In this document: positions 1 to 10,439 of the stretch, one piece after another | Numbering within the stretch: position 1 is the first letter of the stretch | Layout of the letters: each line of letters begins with the position of its first letter | Origin: Sophora flavescens | Taxonomy: Eukaryota; Streptophyta; Magnoliopsida; Fabales; Fabaceae | Assembly: GCA_030762895.1 (NCBI GenBank) | Contig: CM061068.1 | Location: 39,170,783 to 39,234,782 of the forward strand | DNA length: 64,000 nucleotides | Reading direction: 5' to 3' | Position numbers and translations under genes: made by a program | The notes under the pieces: generated by a model | Told to the model about the DNA's origin: nothing | The model's input: the letters and a program-made list of their open reading frames with translations, nothing else | Databases searched by the model: none

Positions 1-357
1 TTTTTAACTTATTAATCAATGGTGAATACTAATGAGTGTTCTTAATTAATCAAGAAAAAAAAAAGATTTTATTAAAAAATTATGTACTTAATATTTTGAG
101 AAGGGAACTACTTGATTTTCTTTTTACTTTTTGGTTCTTTAACCAATTGAAACTTGTTAGCAAGACTCCTGATTATTAACAATTAAAACTTTTGTTTATG
201 ACAAATGATTTTTGAACACGAAAAATGGGATATCATCATATGATGTCTTTTGTTTTTATTGTATATTTTTGGAATGTATATATAAAAAAAATAAAAAATA
301 AAAATAAATATATATTGTGTTAAAATTTTGTGTTCAAATAACTATTCTTTATTATGT
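1..357. other. AT-rich intergenic DNA, no gene seen
   Basis: No open frame of useful length, splice-bounded exon or recognisable repeat end was found in this stretch. It is AT-rich with short A and T runs. Confidence 0.5.
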
Positions 358-800
358 GGGCCTTGGCCGGCGCAATTGAGGTTTCATATTGTTTAACATG
401 TTTGATTTTATTTGACTGACTATGGAAGTCGTAGGGGCTAGATTGGTATTCATGTCCATGTCCATGCTTTCATGGGTGAGACTGGATGCTAATTGCTAGG
501 AGTTATGATATTTTAGTATAAAAAATTGATATTACGAGAGATATCCTAATTTTGAGTAGGTTGTGAATTAATGAAATAATAAGAGTAAATCAACAAAAGG
601 GATCAATTGGCAGGGGCAAGGGCTCGTTCCAGTTTGTCCTCGAATGAAATTTGGTTTTCTGGCTTTTCAACTCTCGTAGCTCATGCTACATAAATAATAT
701 ACGACTTTTCAGTTGGGGCCACGTTCTACACCCCTTGCGTTCTCTATTCGGCACATTTTCTATTCTAATTTGTAATTTCTAGCGCCTGGTGCAATTATGG
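358..800 (+). repeat. Promoter-like segment, copy 1 of a duplicated sequence
   Basis: The start (GGCCTTGGCCGGCGCAAT) and the part from about 598 to 800 match 4921-5240 closely: the GGCAGGGGCAAGGGCTC block, GAATGAAATTTGG, CTCATGCTACATAAATA (TATA-like), GGCCACGTTCTACACCCCTTG and CTAGCGC. This copy carries about 220 bp of extra AT-rich DNA after the first block, from about 381 to 597. A TATA-like box followed by a pyrimidine-rich, leader-like stretch suggests a gene promoter that was duplicated, but no coding region follows in either place. That it is a promoter is inference; that the two segments are homologous is visible. Confidence 0.6.
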
Positions 801-1681
801 GATTACCAATGTTGCTTATCTAGTTTTTAAAAATTAAAAATAATATTGTATCATTGGAATTGGAGTAGTTACTTATATAAACAATTAATTTTTATGTAAA
901 AATCCACTAAAAAACTAGAGAAAATAATAGAGAAAAGACTATTTTTTTCTTCTTTTATAGTTTTATTTACTTGATGTCTTTTTGTTTAATTTCTCATTAT
1001 TTCTTGTAACTTGGAAATATTGTAAAAGTAATGTCTTTTTGTCATTCTTTGATGGGTTATTATACCAATGGTGCACTATCTCCTTGTAAGGATTTTTAAT
1101 AAGTAGATTCTATTTTAAACTTAGTGAATATTACAATGTCAGTAGCTTGGTTCATGCAATGTTTGGTTGGGTTCTCCACAAAATTTGGAGTTTAAGTAGT
1201 ATAAAAGAATAGAAGGAAAATAACAAGAGAAGTACAAGGTTCTATTCAAAGTCAAACAAATTAAATATTTATGTTATCCTTTTTACCAAAAACAATTTAT
1301 TGAAGTTAATTATCCTAGAAATATTTTGAAAGAAATTAAGAAAAGGAAGAAGTTATCCTTCCTATTTGGCCTTTATCTATTTTAGAATATTTGATCATAT
1401 CACTTTCTTGGAGTTTTGGAATTTCATATTTTTGTTGTATTTGAGTGCCTTAATTGCAAACGACTTGCTCGGGAAATTTAACAGGATATGTTCTATCAGG
1501 ATATGTAAGCCACTAAGTGATAGAACTATTTTATAGTTATTTTCTTTTTGGATGAGCAAGAATTGTTCTTACAAATTATATATTGAGAAAATTACGTTGA
1601 TCCCACAATGTGGTATTGTTGGTAAAATTATACAATACCTTTTTTTTTTTCCATTTTTCATCAAATGATCCGGAGTATAAA
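801..1681. other. Intergenic DNA without a recognised gene
   Basis: AT-rich DNA with no supported coding region. It ends at the 8-bp target duplication of the hAT-type element. Confidence 0.45.
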
Positions 1682-1689
1682 GGAAAGCT

Positions 1690-2981
1690 TAGGGCTGGAC
1701 GAAAAACCCAAACCGACTGAAACCCGATGAATCCGATTAAAAAAACAGCATCTGGGTGGGTTTATTTGGATCAACGGGTCAAGCGGGTAAAAAACTCAGT
1801 TTCAAATGGATTTGGGCGGTCGGGCTCGGTTCTGTTAAAAAATTTTCGCCGAAATCCGAACCCGACCGCTTCTTTACGTTATTCTAAATTTAAAATCCTT
1901 GTGTGACACCGTGAGCGCCTAGGGAATGCTTCTCCAGCCAAGGCTTGCACACTTTTCTATCCATATTAATTAATAATATATTGGGACCCTAATGCCTAAA
2001 GCCGTTTGCACCGTCCTGCGTTGAATGTTTCTAGGCTAGTAGTACTAGGTAATTAATTAAAATGATTTTATTTTTTTCAAAACAGTGGGTGTGACCCACC
2101 CAGATATCCACTCCACCGTCCATTCAGTCACATAGTCACTCACTGCATTGGGAAGAGACAAATCAGTGTATTGGGAAGACAACTAGACAAGCATGGCAGC
2201 CCTTGATTCTCGAATTTTCTTTATTCATTGACCATTTCTCTCTCTTCATTTGCTTTCTCTTTCTCTTTTTCGGTTACACCTTTCTCTCTTCCTTCAATTT
2301 TTTCTCTTTCTCCATTTCTCTCTCACCCTCACTGAATCTCTTCTACTTCTTGTAACTCCAGATCTGCCCAAGCCCGTCTCCGGCCAGCACAGCCCTCGCT
2401 GTGACGACCGTCGTCCAGATTTGCTTCCTCCCGCTTTCGTCTAATCGTATACATTCTTCTTTCTCCCGCGTGGCGGTGGTCGGAAGCCAGAGCAACGGCT
2501 TCATGAATCCCTCTTCGGTCAAGGCGACTGCTCGTGCTCCAACTCGTCCAGACCAAGAGCAAGCCCGACGGCTCCGACGATGGCGAGTTCCTCCTTGACT
2601 CCATCAATGGGAGCCATCACCTCGCCCGACCCCACTATCCGGCACACCGCACCAAATGGGAGATCGCCGACCAAGCTTCCTTTGTTACAAGGGGCCAGAT
2701 CTGGGTTTGATATATTTTTGATTTTCTGTTTCTGGATTATGTTGAAAATCATGAAGATTTGTGATTATGATACTATATATTCTATTCTCCTTCCTTTTCT
2801 TTTTACATTTTATTTTGTTTGTTTAAAACCGCCGAACCCGTCCGGAACCCGCCGAACCCGCCACCCGCCAAAACCGACCCTTTAACGGACGGGAACAGAT
2901 TGCATATTATCATAGTCAGTTTTGGTCGGATTGGGGTTTTTTGGTCCGAATCCGACCGAAACCAACCGCTGTCCACCCCTA
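1690..2981. mobile_element. Non-autonomous hAT-type DNA transposon with possible captured gene fragment
   Basis: The ends are TAGGGCTGGAC (1690-1700) and GTCCACCCCTA (2971-2981), which are inverted repeats with one mismatch. The flanks GGAAAGCT (1682-1689) and GGAAAGCT (2982-2989) are identical 8-bp target duplications, the hallmark length for the hAT superfamily. The subterminal parts are also inverted and rich in CCGAACCC/GGGTTCGG-type words. No transposase is present. The interior (about 2165-2750) has a CT-rich leader-like stretch, then GC-rich sequence with overlapping open frames (for example 2580-2885), unlike the AT-rich surroundings. That looks like a captured 5' UTR plus first exon of a host gene. 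I do not recognise the captured protein. Confidence 0.82.
2165..2750 (+). other. Possible captured gene fragment inside the hAT element
   Basis: The composition switches to CT-rich (2230-2340) and then GC-rich (2360-2690). All three forward frames stay open over part of it, so the original reading frame is uncertain. One frame begins with ATG at 2580. No domain is recognised. Capture of host DNA by non-autonomous DNA transposons is a known process, but the donor gene is unknown here. Confidence 0.35.
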
Positions 2982-3039
2982 GGAAAGCTGGCAAATTTAA
3001 ATAACTTAAAAGAAGTTGTTAGATTTTGGTGGCATTTGG

Positions 3040-3350
3040 AAGAGCTTATTTAAGCTCCTTTTGACTTATCTGATGACATAAGCTCTTATGTAGTGTGTTT
3101 GACAGAGCTTATAAAAATAACTTATATCATTCCATAAGGAGTTTTTGACTTATTTTCATAAGTCACTGGGAGAAGCTTGTGGAATTATTATAAGAGCTTA
3201 TGCACTAAACACCCTCTTCGTGTTTTTCATTATTCGAATCATCTCATGCCACTTTCTTTCTTTAAGCGCTTATGACATAAGCTCTTATGCGATAAATGTC
3301 TTATGTGATAAGCTCTTAATTAAGTTATTTACCCAAACACACCCTTTGTT
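3040..3350. repeat. MITE-like repeat with AAGCGCTTATGACATAAGC core (copy 1)
   Basis: The right part (about 3217-3350) is more than 85 percent identical by eye to the reverse complement of 63862-64000, and its end also matches 10236-10310. Shared words include TTTAAGCGCTTATGACATAAG, TTATGTGATAAGCTCTTAA and TTACCCAAACACACCC. The left end (GGTGGCATTTGGAAGAGCTTATTTAAG) roughly mirrors the right end (GGGTGTGTTTGGGTAAATAACTTAATTAAG read on the minus strand), as expected for terminal inverted repeats. Confidence 0.7.
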
Positions 3351-3404
3351 GATCCAAAAGTAAAAGGTGCAGATGGTATAACTTACTCCTAAATAATAAT
3401 ATAA

Positions 3405-4755
3405 AAAAAGCCTAAAATACACTTTTAGTGACTCGAGTTATTTACTTTGGCAAAAATCGTCCCTCTATATTTTTTTTAACTATTTTAGTGCTCGTAGTTT
3501 CCAAACGTTACAATTTTTTTTCCTCCATCAAGTTGTTGTAAAAAAACTAACGGAAAACACATACGTGGCAAACAATTAGTCACATGGCATGCACAGCTGG
3601 AACCAAAAAAATATTGAAATGATAAAAATAAGGTTAAATTACACTTTTAGTCCCTCGAGTTTTTTAATTTGTCGAAAATGGTCCCTCTATGTTGTTTCAA
3701 ATAATTTTAGTCCTCATAGTTTTCAAATGTTGCAATTTTCGTCTCTCTATCAAATTGTTGTAAAAAAAAACTAATGTAAAACACATACGTGACAAACGGT
3801 TCACCGCATGACTCCATGTAACATACACAACTTGAAGCAAAATAAATATTAAATAAAAAATTAAATGTTATAATAATAAAATATTATAAATATGCCAATT
3901 TTGAATAAAATAATTGACAAGAAATTATCCGAGCAATGTGTCAATTTTCTTTGAAATGAAACTTTTTTTAAGGCTAAAACTCTAGTATGAAAAAGCAAAT
4001 GCTATTCAGTGCTTCATAGTGGTGTTCTGTGTTTCTATCAAGCAAACGTTATTCAATCCTATAACAGGAGCTACCACTGCTTATTGAAAGGATTGGAAGA
4101 GAATGATATCTATCAGCTTCAACACAACACTCAATTCTTACTTCACGGATTTGAATCTTCTCTCTTACCACGATGAAGATAGGAGGGGGATTAGCAGAGA
4201 GGCAGATAAAAGAGAGAAGATGAGACATGTACATAATTGTTCTGCTTGATCCTGCATTGTTCAGCTGCTTCTAGGAGTGTTCATATCCAAACCGAAAACC
4301 AACCCAAAAGGGGGAGGGGGGGACAGATATACATTTTTATTATTTTAATATAATTTTGTTCTAGTTGTGCATGCCATGCGGCAACCATTTGCAACGTATG
4401 TGTTTTACATTTGTTTTTTACAATAACTTGATGGAGGGACGAAAATTACAATGTTTGAAAACTACGAGGACTAAAATCGTTCAAGAAAAAAAAAATAGAG
4501 GGACGATTTTCCCCAAATTTAAAAAATCGATGTACTAAAAGTGTATTTTAACCTTATTTTAATCTAATTTTTTTGTTCCAACTGTGCATTTCACATGGCG
4601 AACCGTTTGTCATGTATACGTTTTCCTTAGTTTTTTGGAATAACTTGACGGAGGGGCGAAAATTGCAACATTTGAAAACTAGGTAAGAGACACTAAAAAA
4701 ATGACGATTTTCGTCAAAATAAAAAATTTGAGGGACTAAAGTATATTTTAGTCTA
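3405..4755. mobile_element. Foldback element with tandemly doubled arms
   Basis: Four copies of one unit of about 200 bp are seen: two forward (about 3410-3610 and 3630-3840) and two inverted (about 4350-4555 and 4560-4755). Each carries the words 'cacttttagtccctcgag', 'gtccctctat', 'aaatgttgcaattttcgtc', 'caagttgttgtaaaaaaac' and 'aaaacacatacgtg', or their complements. The arrangement A-A-spacer-A'-A' gives arms of about 430 bp around a unique centre (3840-4345). There is no transposase frame. A clean target duplication was not seen at the outer ends. This resembles the MULE-derived foldback elements at 18910-19249 and 40695-41283. Confidence 0.7.
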
Positions 4756-4920
4756 AAAAAGGACTAACCTCAAAGATTGGTGTAATAAAACAAAATGTAT
4801 TTGACAGATCGTAGGGTTGAGTTATTTTTAAGTATTATGAAGTCTGATATTATGATATGGTCTCCTCCTCCTATTTCTTTTTTTGTTTTCCTTCATAAAA
4901 AAGGAATGAAACACGGGGAA

Positions 4921-5240
4921 TGGGGCCTTGGCCGGCGCAATGGGGCCAGTTTGGTTTTCACTTTGGGGGCCGAGGCGAGGGTTAGGTGTGGAAAAGGGAA
5001 CGGTTGGCAAGGGCAAGGGCAAGGGCTCATTCCATGCCGGAGCAACATTTTGTCGCCGAATGAAATTTGGAGTTCTTGACGTCCTAACACTCTCATGGCT
5101 CATGCTATATAAATAGTGCACGTCTTTTCAGTCCATGTGTGGCCACGTTCTAGTTCTACACCCCTTGCCCTTTCTATTCTGCACATTCTCTCTTCTAGCG
5201 CGTGGTTCAACCATTGCACATGGGTTTAGGTGTTTTGGGC
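4921..5240 (+). repeat. Promoter-like segment, copy 2
   Basis: Homologous to 358-800 (see that entry). Here the segment is continuous and has a better TATA box (TATATAAATA, 5106-5115), followed by the CCACGTTCTA and CTACACCCCTTGCCC stretch. No open reading frame of note follows within 400 bp. Confidence 0.6.
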
Positions 5241-5428
5241 TTATTTTATATCATCAAAAGAGTACTCGGTCAAAACTAATGGACAAGTTAACTTACAACT
5301 TATAGCTGAAAAATCAATTGATTGAATTTAAAGTATTTGATAAAATTAGTTGTTCAATTAATTTATAAATATAAAATGATATAAAAGATATATTTATGAT
5401 AGACATAATAAAGTGAGATATTCATTAA

Positions 5429-6206
5429 CGGCTCGTTTGGTGGTCAAGATAAGAGAGACAGGATATGATAAACTATTATATTATGTCTGAAACTATTGTT
5501 TGGTAAGCCAGCAGGATAGGATAAACCAATCTTGTCTCCCATCCTATCAAGTCCATCTAGTTAAAATTCTATCCCGAGGGGGGAGTTGGGTTAGAACTCA
5601 ACATGATAGGATAAGGTGATTTAAAGTATAATAAAGTATAAAAAAAATGTATACATAAAATAATTAAAGTATAATAAATTATAATATGGTTACTGAAAAA
5701 TGTATAATAAAACATAAAATAATAAAAATATTAATAATTAATTTTAAAAATTATTATTTCTTCTCACAAGGCTAATTTTGTTACGTCATATTATTTTTAA
5801 AAACTGAAAAATAAATAAAAATATTCTAACAATTTAACTATATGTAAAGTAAAAACTAAAAATGAATATTTAAAATTATAAAAAAATTAATTTAAGTTAA
5901 AGAATATTTTAAAAATTTTAAATATTATATGTAATTTTATCAGAAGGACAATTTTGTCTTTTTATATAATCTTAAAAAATGAAAATTATAAAAAAAAAAC
6001 TAAAATCTAATAAAATATGAAAACATTCGGAATAAGAACGAAAATTTTAAAATTTATACTAAAATTACAATGTTATCCAGTTGGTTATCTGGTGGACACC
6101 AAACGTCGGATAGGATAACGGCTTATCCTGCTCATATCATATCATACTCCTATCATGCTCCCTTATCATATCCGCCCCTATCCTATCCTGACCACCAAAC
6201 GAGTCC
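5429..6206. mobile_element. PIF/Harbinger-like (Tourist-type) MITE
   Basis: The terminal inverted repeats are CGGCTCGTTTGGTGGTCA (5429-5446) and the complement of TGACCACCAAACGAGTCC (6189-6206), with two mismatches in 18. They are flanked by the 3-bp duplication TAA (5426-5428 and 6207-6209), which is typical of PIF/Harbinger elements. The interior is very AT-rich with no coding capacity. Subterminal GATAGGATA/TATCCTATC words also mirror each other. It sits exactly where the copia sequence on its right becomes unrecognisable. Confidence 0.8.
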
Positions 6207-7186
6207 TAAATGAATAGGGTAAAATGAACAGCTGGTATAGGAACAATGGTGCGATCTTCTTTAAGAGTAACTGGTCGTGGTATATCACTCCCACTATCCA
6301 AGTCATCCTCAAAGAAAACCGCTCGATCAGATTCGACGACTCGCATAGAATGAGATGGACAATAGAATCTGCTACCTCTGGAACCCACACAATAGCCAAT
6401 AAAGAAGCCACTAACAGTCTTAAGATCAAGCTTCTTAGACTGAGGATTATAAGGTCTAACTTCTGCCTTACAACCCCATACATGAAAATGTTTCAAACTC
6501 GGCTTCTTTCCACTCATGAGCTCATATGGAGTTTTTGGTACAGACTTGCTGGGTACTTGATTTAGAATATAGACAGCAGTTTTTAAGGCATCTCCCCAAA
6601 GAAAGTCTGGCAATGATGAATGGCTCAACATACATCTTACCATCTCCATAAGTGTGCTGTTACGCCTCTCTGCAACTCCATTTTGCTCAGGAGTACCAGG
6701 CATAGTGTATTGAGCTTCAATACCGCATTCCTCAAGAAATCTGGCAAAAGGTCCTAGGTTTCTACCCGTCTCATTATATCTACCATAGAATTCTCCACCT
6801 CTGTCAGATCTTACACATTTTATTTTCCTACCTGTTTTCAACTCAACAGCAGTCTTAAAGGATTTGAAAGCATCTAGGGAACTAGACTTTTCTTGAAGAA
6901 GATCTATCCATCCATATCTCGAGAAATCATCTATAAAGGTAATGAAATACCCATATCCACCCATGGCAGTGGGTGTAATAGGTCCACACAGGTCGGTGTG
7001 AATCAACTGTAGCACATCATCACACCTATTTGCTGCTTTATTCCTAACCTTGGCAGTAAATTTGCCCTTGATGCAATCAACACATGTATCAAAATCGGAG
7101 AAGTCTAGATCATGGAGAATACCTTCCTTGATTAGCCTCTCAATACGGGGCCTAGAAATATGCCCCAAACGTCGATGCCATAACAT
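6206..7186 (-). pseudogene. copia GAG-pre-integrase and integrase domains
   Basis: The translated frame shows a zinc-binding HHCC-type region (LWHRRLGHIS ... CVDCIKGK) followed by the integrase core. The catalytic triad is visible: Asp in HTDLCGP, Asp in VRSDRGGE and Glu in NGVAERRN. The conserved FIDDFSRY and HVWGCKAEV stretches follow. The polyprotein is cut after the integrase C-terminal region and before reverse transcriptase. The last residues, just before the stop near 6206, are unlike the family. Upstream frames are out of phase, so this is a decayed polyprotein. Confidence 0.92.
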
Positions 7187-7553
7187 AGAAGAATGTTCAT
7201 TAATCCTACTGCGTTTGTTTCCAACAAAAAATTGTGAGACATGTCATGTAGATCTAACATATAAAGGCCATCACGTAAAACTCCGAACCAACGGAAATAG
7301 AATCGAATAAACAATCAATTTTCCACTACCAAACTTAAAGGTGTAACCACATTTATCCAAAGCGAAAAGAAATCAAGTTCCTTCTCATAGAAGGTGCATA
7401 CACAAACATCTCTTAAAAGCAAATTATGTCAAGAAGGCAAAAGTAAAGAAACAATTCCAATGTCAATAATGAAACTTCAGCTCCATCTCCCATAATAATC
7501 TTAGACTCAAGCATCACTTGGTTTCCTCAGGCTTGTGAACCCCCGCAAGGAAT

Positions 7554-7769
7554 TCACAACATGAATGGTTGCACTGAATCTAACCACCAAGTATTTGGAG
7601 GAACATCAATGACATTGGATTCAAAGCATGTTAAAGCCAGGAATATACCTTGCTTCTCTTGTTTCTTTTTCAAGAAATAGCAATCATCTACCTTGTGGCC
7701 ATACTTCTTACAATATTTGCAGTTACCCTTGAAGAAACTTTTCTTAGCCTGGAGATCTTTGCTTTGCAT
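7554..7769 (-). pseudogene. copia Gag zinc knuckle and protease start
   Basis: The CCHC zinc knuckle CKYCKKYGHKVDDC is present. It is followed after about 35 residues by TWWLDS, where copia proteases normally have a WxLDSGA active-site motif. Here the sequence leaves the expected frame directly after DS, so the protease is broken by a frameshift. Confidence 0.85.
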
Positions 7770-7912
7770 TTTTCTTCTTTCCCTTTTGATCTTTCTTCAC
7801 AAATCTTGAACCCGACTTAGAAGTTTGATTTGGATCGAGATGCAACAAAATGAGCACTGTGAGATTTACCCTTTTTAATGGACTCTTCTTCTGTGTAACA
7901 ATGGCAATCATC

Positions 7913-8451
7913 TCATCCACTTGTCCATTCAGCCTTTCGTGTATTGTAAGAGGTCTTCATTACATCGAATTGTGAAGGAAGAGATTCAAGAACCCGGTAG
8001 ATTAAAGTACTTTCGCCAATTTCCACTTTAAGAGATCTCAGTTTGTTGTAATAGTGCATCAGCTTCATGATATGCTCACGCACACCACTGACCCCATCAT
8101 ATTTGGTCTTGTCAAACAAGGAAAGATACTGACTTTTCTGAGCCTTCTCAAAAGTCATAAATTTCTCCCCAACAGCTTTCTGATATTCTTTGGCATTATT
8201 GGTCTCTGTGATACTCTGCCTGATGAATTTCTCCATAGTATACTTCATCACTTTCAGGCACACTCTATTAGAGTGTTCCCATTTCTCATAAGCAATCTTC
8301 TGTGCTGCAGTAGATTCATCTGTGAGAGCTGCTGGCTTGTCTTCCCTTAAAGCCAGATCCAAGTCAGCAATAGTTAAGTAGAGATCTAGAGACTCTTTCC
8401 AGTCCTCATAGTTTGTCCCATTTAGAGTTTTGACAGAATTTGGGAAGGAGG
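7913..8451 (-). pseudogene. copia Gag (UBN2-type) fragment
   Basis: The open frame covers a Gag polypeptide of the UBN2 type: LNGTNYEDWKESLDLYL near 8430-8380, then WEHSNRVCLKVMKYTM, LRSLKVEIGEST and VLESLPSQFDVMKTSY. There is no ATG at its start; the frame runs upstream to 8451, where the minus strand has TTTTATATCAG, a good splice acceptor. Joined to a candidate first exon in the LTR (9861-9882) it would be in frame. The frame stops at 7912, before the zinc knuckle, so the gene is broken. Confidence 0.88.
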
Positions 8452-9860
8452 CTGATATAAAACAGAGAATAAGGAATCATTAAGAATTGAAGGTAATATG
8501 ATTCCATATATATATATATATATATATATGTTCAGCCAATCTTGCCCATAATACAAATTTCTTATTCATTATAATTCCGCCTAAGGGTCCCGAATCATAA
8601 TAAACAAGAAATATAACAAGAAGAATAATACAATGTACAAAACTTACATCACCAAAATTTCTAATACCGATAGGGTACTTGAAAACCATAATTGACATAA
8701 GCTTGAGACAATAGTACGATGTATAATAACGAATTACATTAATAATAGTACACCGATAGGGTATAATTATTATTAATATAATACAGATATAACACATTAG
8801 AATAATTAATTATTTAACAACACAAATTTTGTATAATTATACCCACGATAGGTGAGTTCATAACTATACAAAATATCAATAGTCATGCTACAATTATACA
8901 TTAGAAAAATTATATTGTATAACAAATGTAGCATAGAACACACAACTTAATTCACATAAGGCTCTAAAATTAATTCCATCTATATGGCACATGATCAAGG
9001 AGAATATAACATATCAAAGTGTCACAAAAAGGTTGGGAACAATCACAAAATTTTAGACCAAAACCTTATAGTACAGTATTAAAAAATACAATATAAGTTC
9101 TGGTCATGCAGTCTCCAATGGCTGAATTGACACGCCAACTTTATCAACTCCAGACATTTATATGCATATGCGTTATTCCTTTATTCAAAAATTAATGCAT
9201 TAATCCAGTAAAAAATAATAATTAATGCATTAATTAATGTATTATGTTGGAAATCAATAACATAAGATAAGATTGAAATGTGAAAAGCGACAAAAGAAAA
9301 CTGACACATGGATAGAGAAGAAGAAGCAACAGACTCTGGATGATATAGTGAGGGGGTCTTCTTCCTTACCCGCCTAACCAAAAATGGGTCATTTAACCCA
9401 TAAATAGAACCCGATTAATTTTTCAATTTTACCCAACGAAATCTGAGATTTTCGGGTATTAGGGTCGCCGGGTAACTTTTAAAAGAAGCCCCAAATCAAT
9501 TTTTTCGAAAAAACTGTCCGGTCATTGAGATTTTAATGATAAGAAAATTTCGAGTTTTCGTCTGAAAATGGAGCATAAAACGACCCAGTGATCTCCAGTT
9601 TTCTTCAACGAAATCACATAAAATATGAGTATGTTCATTAGTGAGGGTCGACTAACGAAAGCCCCATGTTAATTTTGAGTTTGATTGGACAAACGATATT
9701 AATAAAATACGGTTCATATAATTTTTCAGAATAGCTATAACATGTATCTATCCTTGGCTCTAATACCAATTGAAGGAAAACGTATAATTCTAAACACCAT
9801 ACAGATACAAATCATAGCATGTGATTCATGTTAATCAAAGGAAAGAGAAGAATTTCATAC
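8452..9860 (-). other. Candidate intron / untranslated leader of the copia element
   Basis: On the minus strand this begins with GTATGA after CTCCAAG and ends with TATATCAG, giving a 1409-base GT-AG interval. It contains the primer-binding site (9755-9767), a short TA repeat (about 8503-8530) and AT-rich DNA without coding potential. It may simply be a long untranslated leader; the intron reading rests on the exact in-frame join described in the findings. Confidence 0.4.
9755..9767 (-). other. Retrotransposon primer-binding site (initiator tRNA-Met type)
   Basis: The minus strand reads TGGTATTAGAGCC, one change from the usual plant copia primer-binding sequence TGGTATCAGAGCC complementary to the 3' end of initiator tRNA-Met. 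It lies three bases from the inferred end of the 5' LTR. Confidence 0.82.
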
Positions 9861-10115
9861 CTTGGAGATTCGCAGAATCCATCACAGCAGATCAGAGGGT
9901 GAGAGGGAGATGAATAGTGGATCAGAATGTTAGAGAAGGTGAGAGGGTTACTCCTCTCTTTCTGCAGTTGGTTCGATTTTGTGTTTTCGTCATTAGAATC
10001 ACCTAATGGGGAGACTATTCTTATAACCTACCAAACAGAGTAGAGGACCTCTCAACGGGTTAACATTAGAATGACCCATCCCATCATAGGGTCACTCTTT
10101 AGTAAATACCCAACA
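9771..10115 (-). repeat. 5' LTR of the copia element
   Basis: On the minus strand the segment starts TGTTGGGTATTTAC (10115 downward) and ends CCTTCA (9771), directly before the primer-binding site, as expected for an LTR with TG...CA ends. The outer boundary could be 10118, because TGTTGTTGGG also fits. No second LTR copy is present, so the boundary rests on the TG/CA rule and the primer-binding site. Confidence 0.65.
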
Positions 10116-10235
10116 ACAATTTCACCAATTGGTTACGTAATTAAGAATTAATTTTATAACTGATATATTAATAATTTAATTATAATTTAATAACCAATTA
10201 ATGCTAATCCACATATTATACACATTAAAATTTAA

Positions 10236-10310
10236 CAATAAGTTCTGATGCAATAAGGTCTTATGTGATAAATTCTTAATTAAGTTGTTTATCCAAATGC
10301 ACCCTTAATC
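10236..10310. repeat. MITE-like repeat fragment (copy 2 of the 3040-3350 family)
   Basis: The words GGTCTTATGTGATAAATTCTTAATTAAG and GTTTATCCAAATGCACCC match the right end of the repeat at 3217-3350. Only the end of the element is present. Confidence 0.6.
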
Positions 10311-10439
10311 TTCTTAGGAATGGTTTTAAACCTTGATACTATCTATTTTATATTTTATAAATTGATAAATAGCAAAGTCATAAGCAAATGCCAACAAATT
10401 CTACCCTCATTTTTGTCAAAGCCTCTAAACCTGTTCCTA

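Larger units (their letters stand above)
6210..10115 (-). mobile_element. Truncated Ty1/copia LTR retrotransposon (5' half only)
   Basis: Read on the minus strand the order is 5' LTR (about 10115-9771), primer-binding site, leader, gag, zinc knuckle, start of protease, GAG-pre-integrase and integrase. This is copia order. Reverse transcriptase, RNase H and the 3' LTR are absent: recognisable sequence stops at about 6210, next to a MITE. Several frameshifts and stops separate the domains, so it is not autonomous. Confidence 0.9.
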
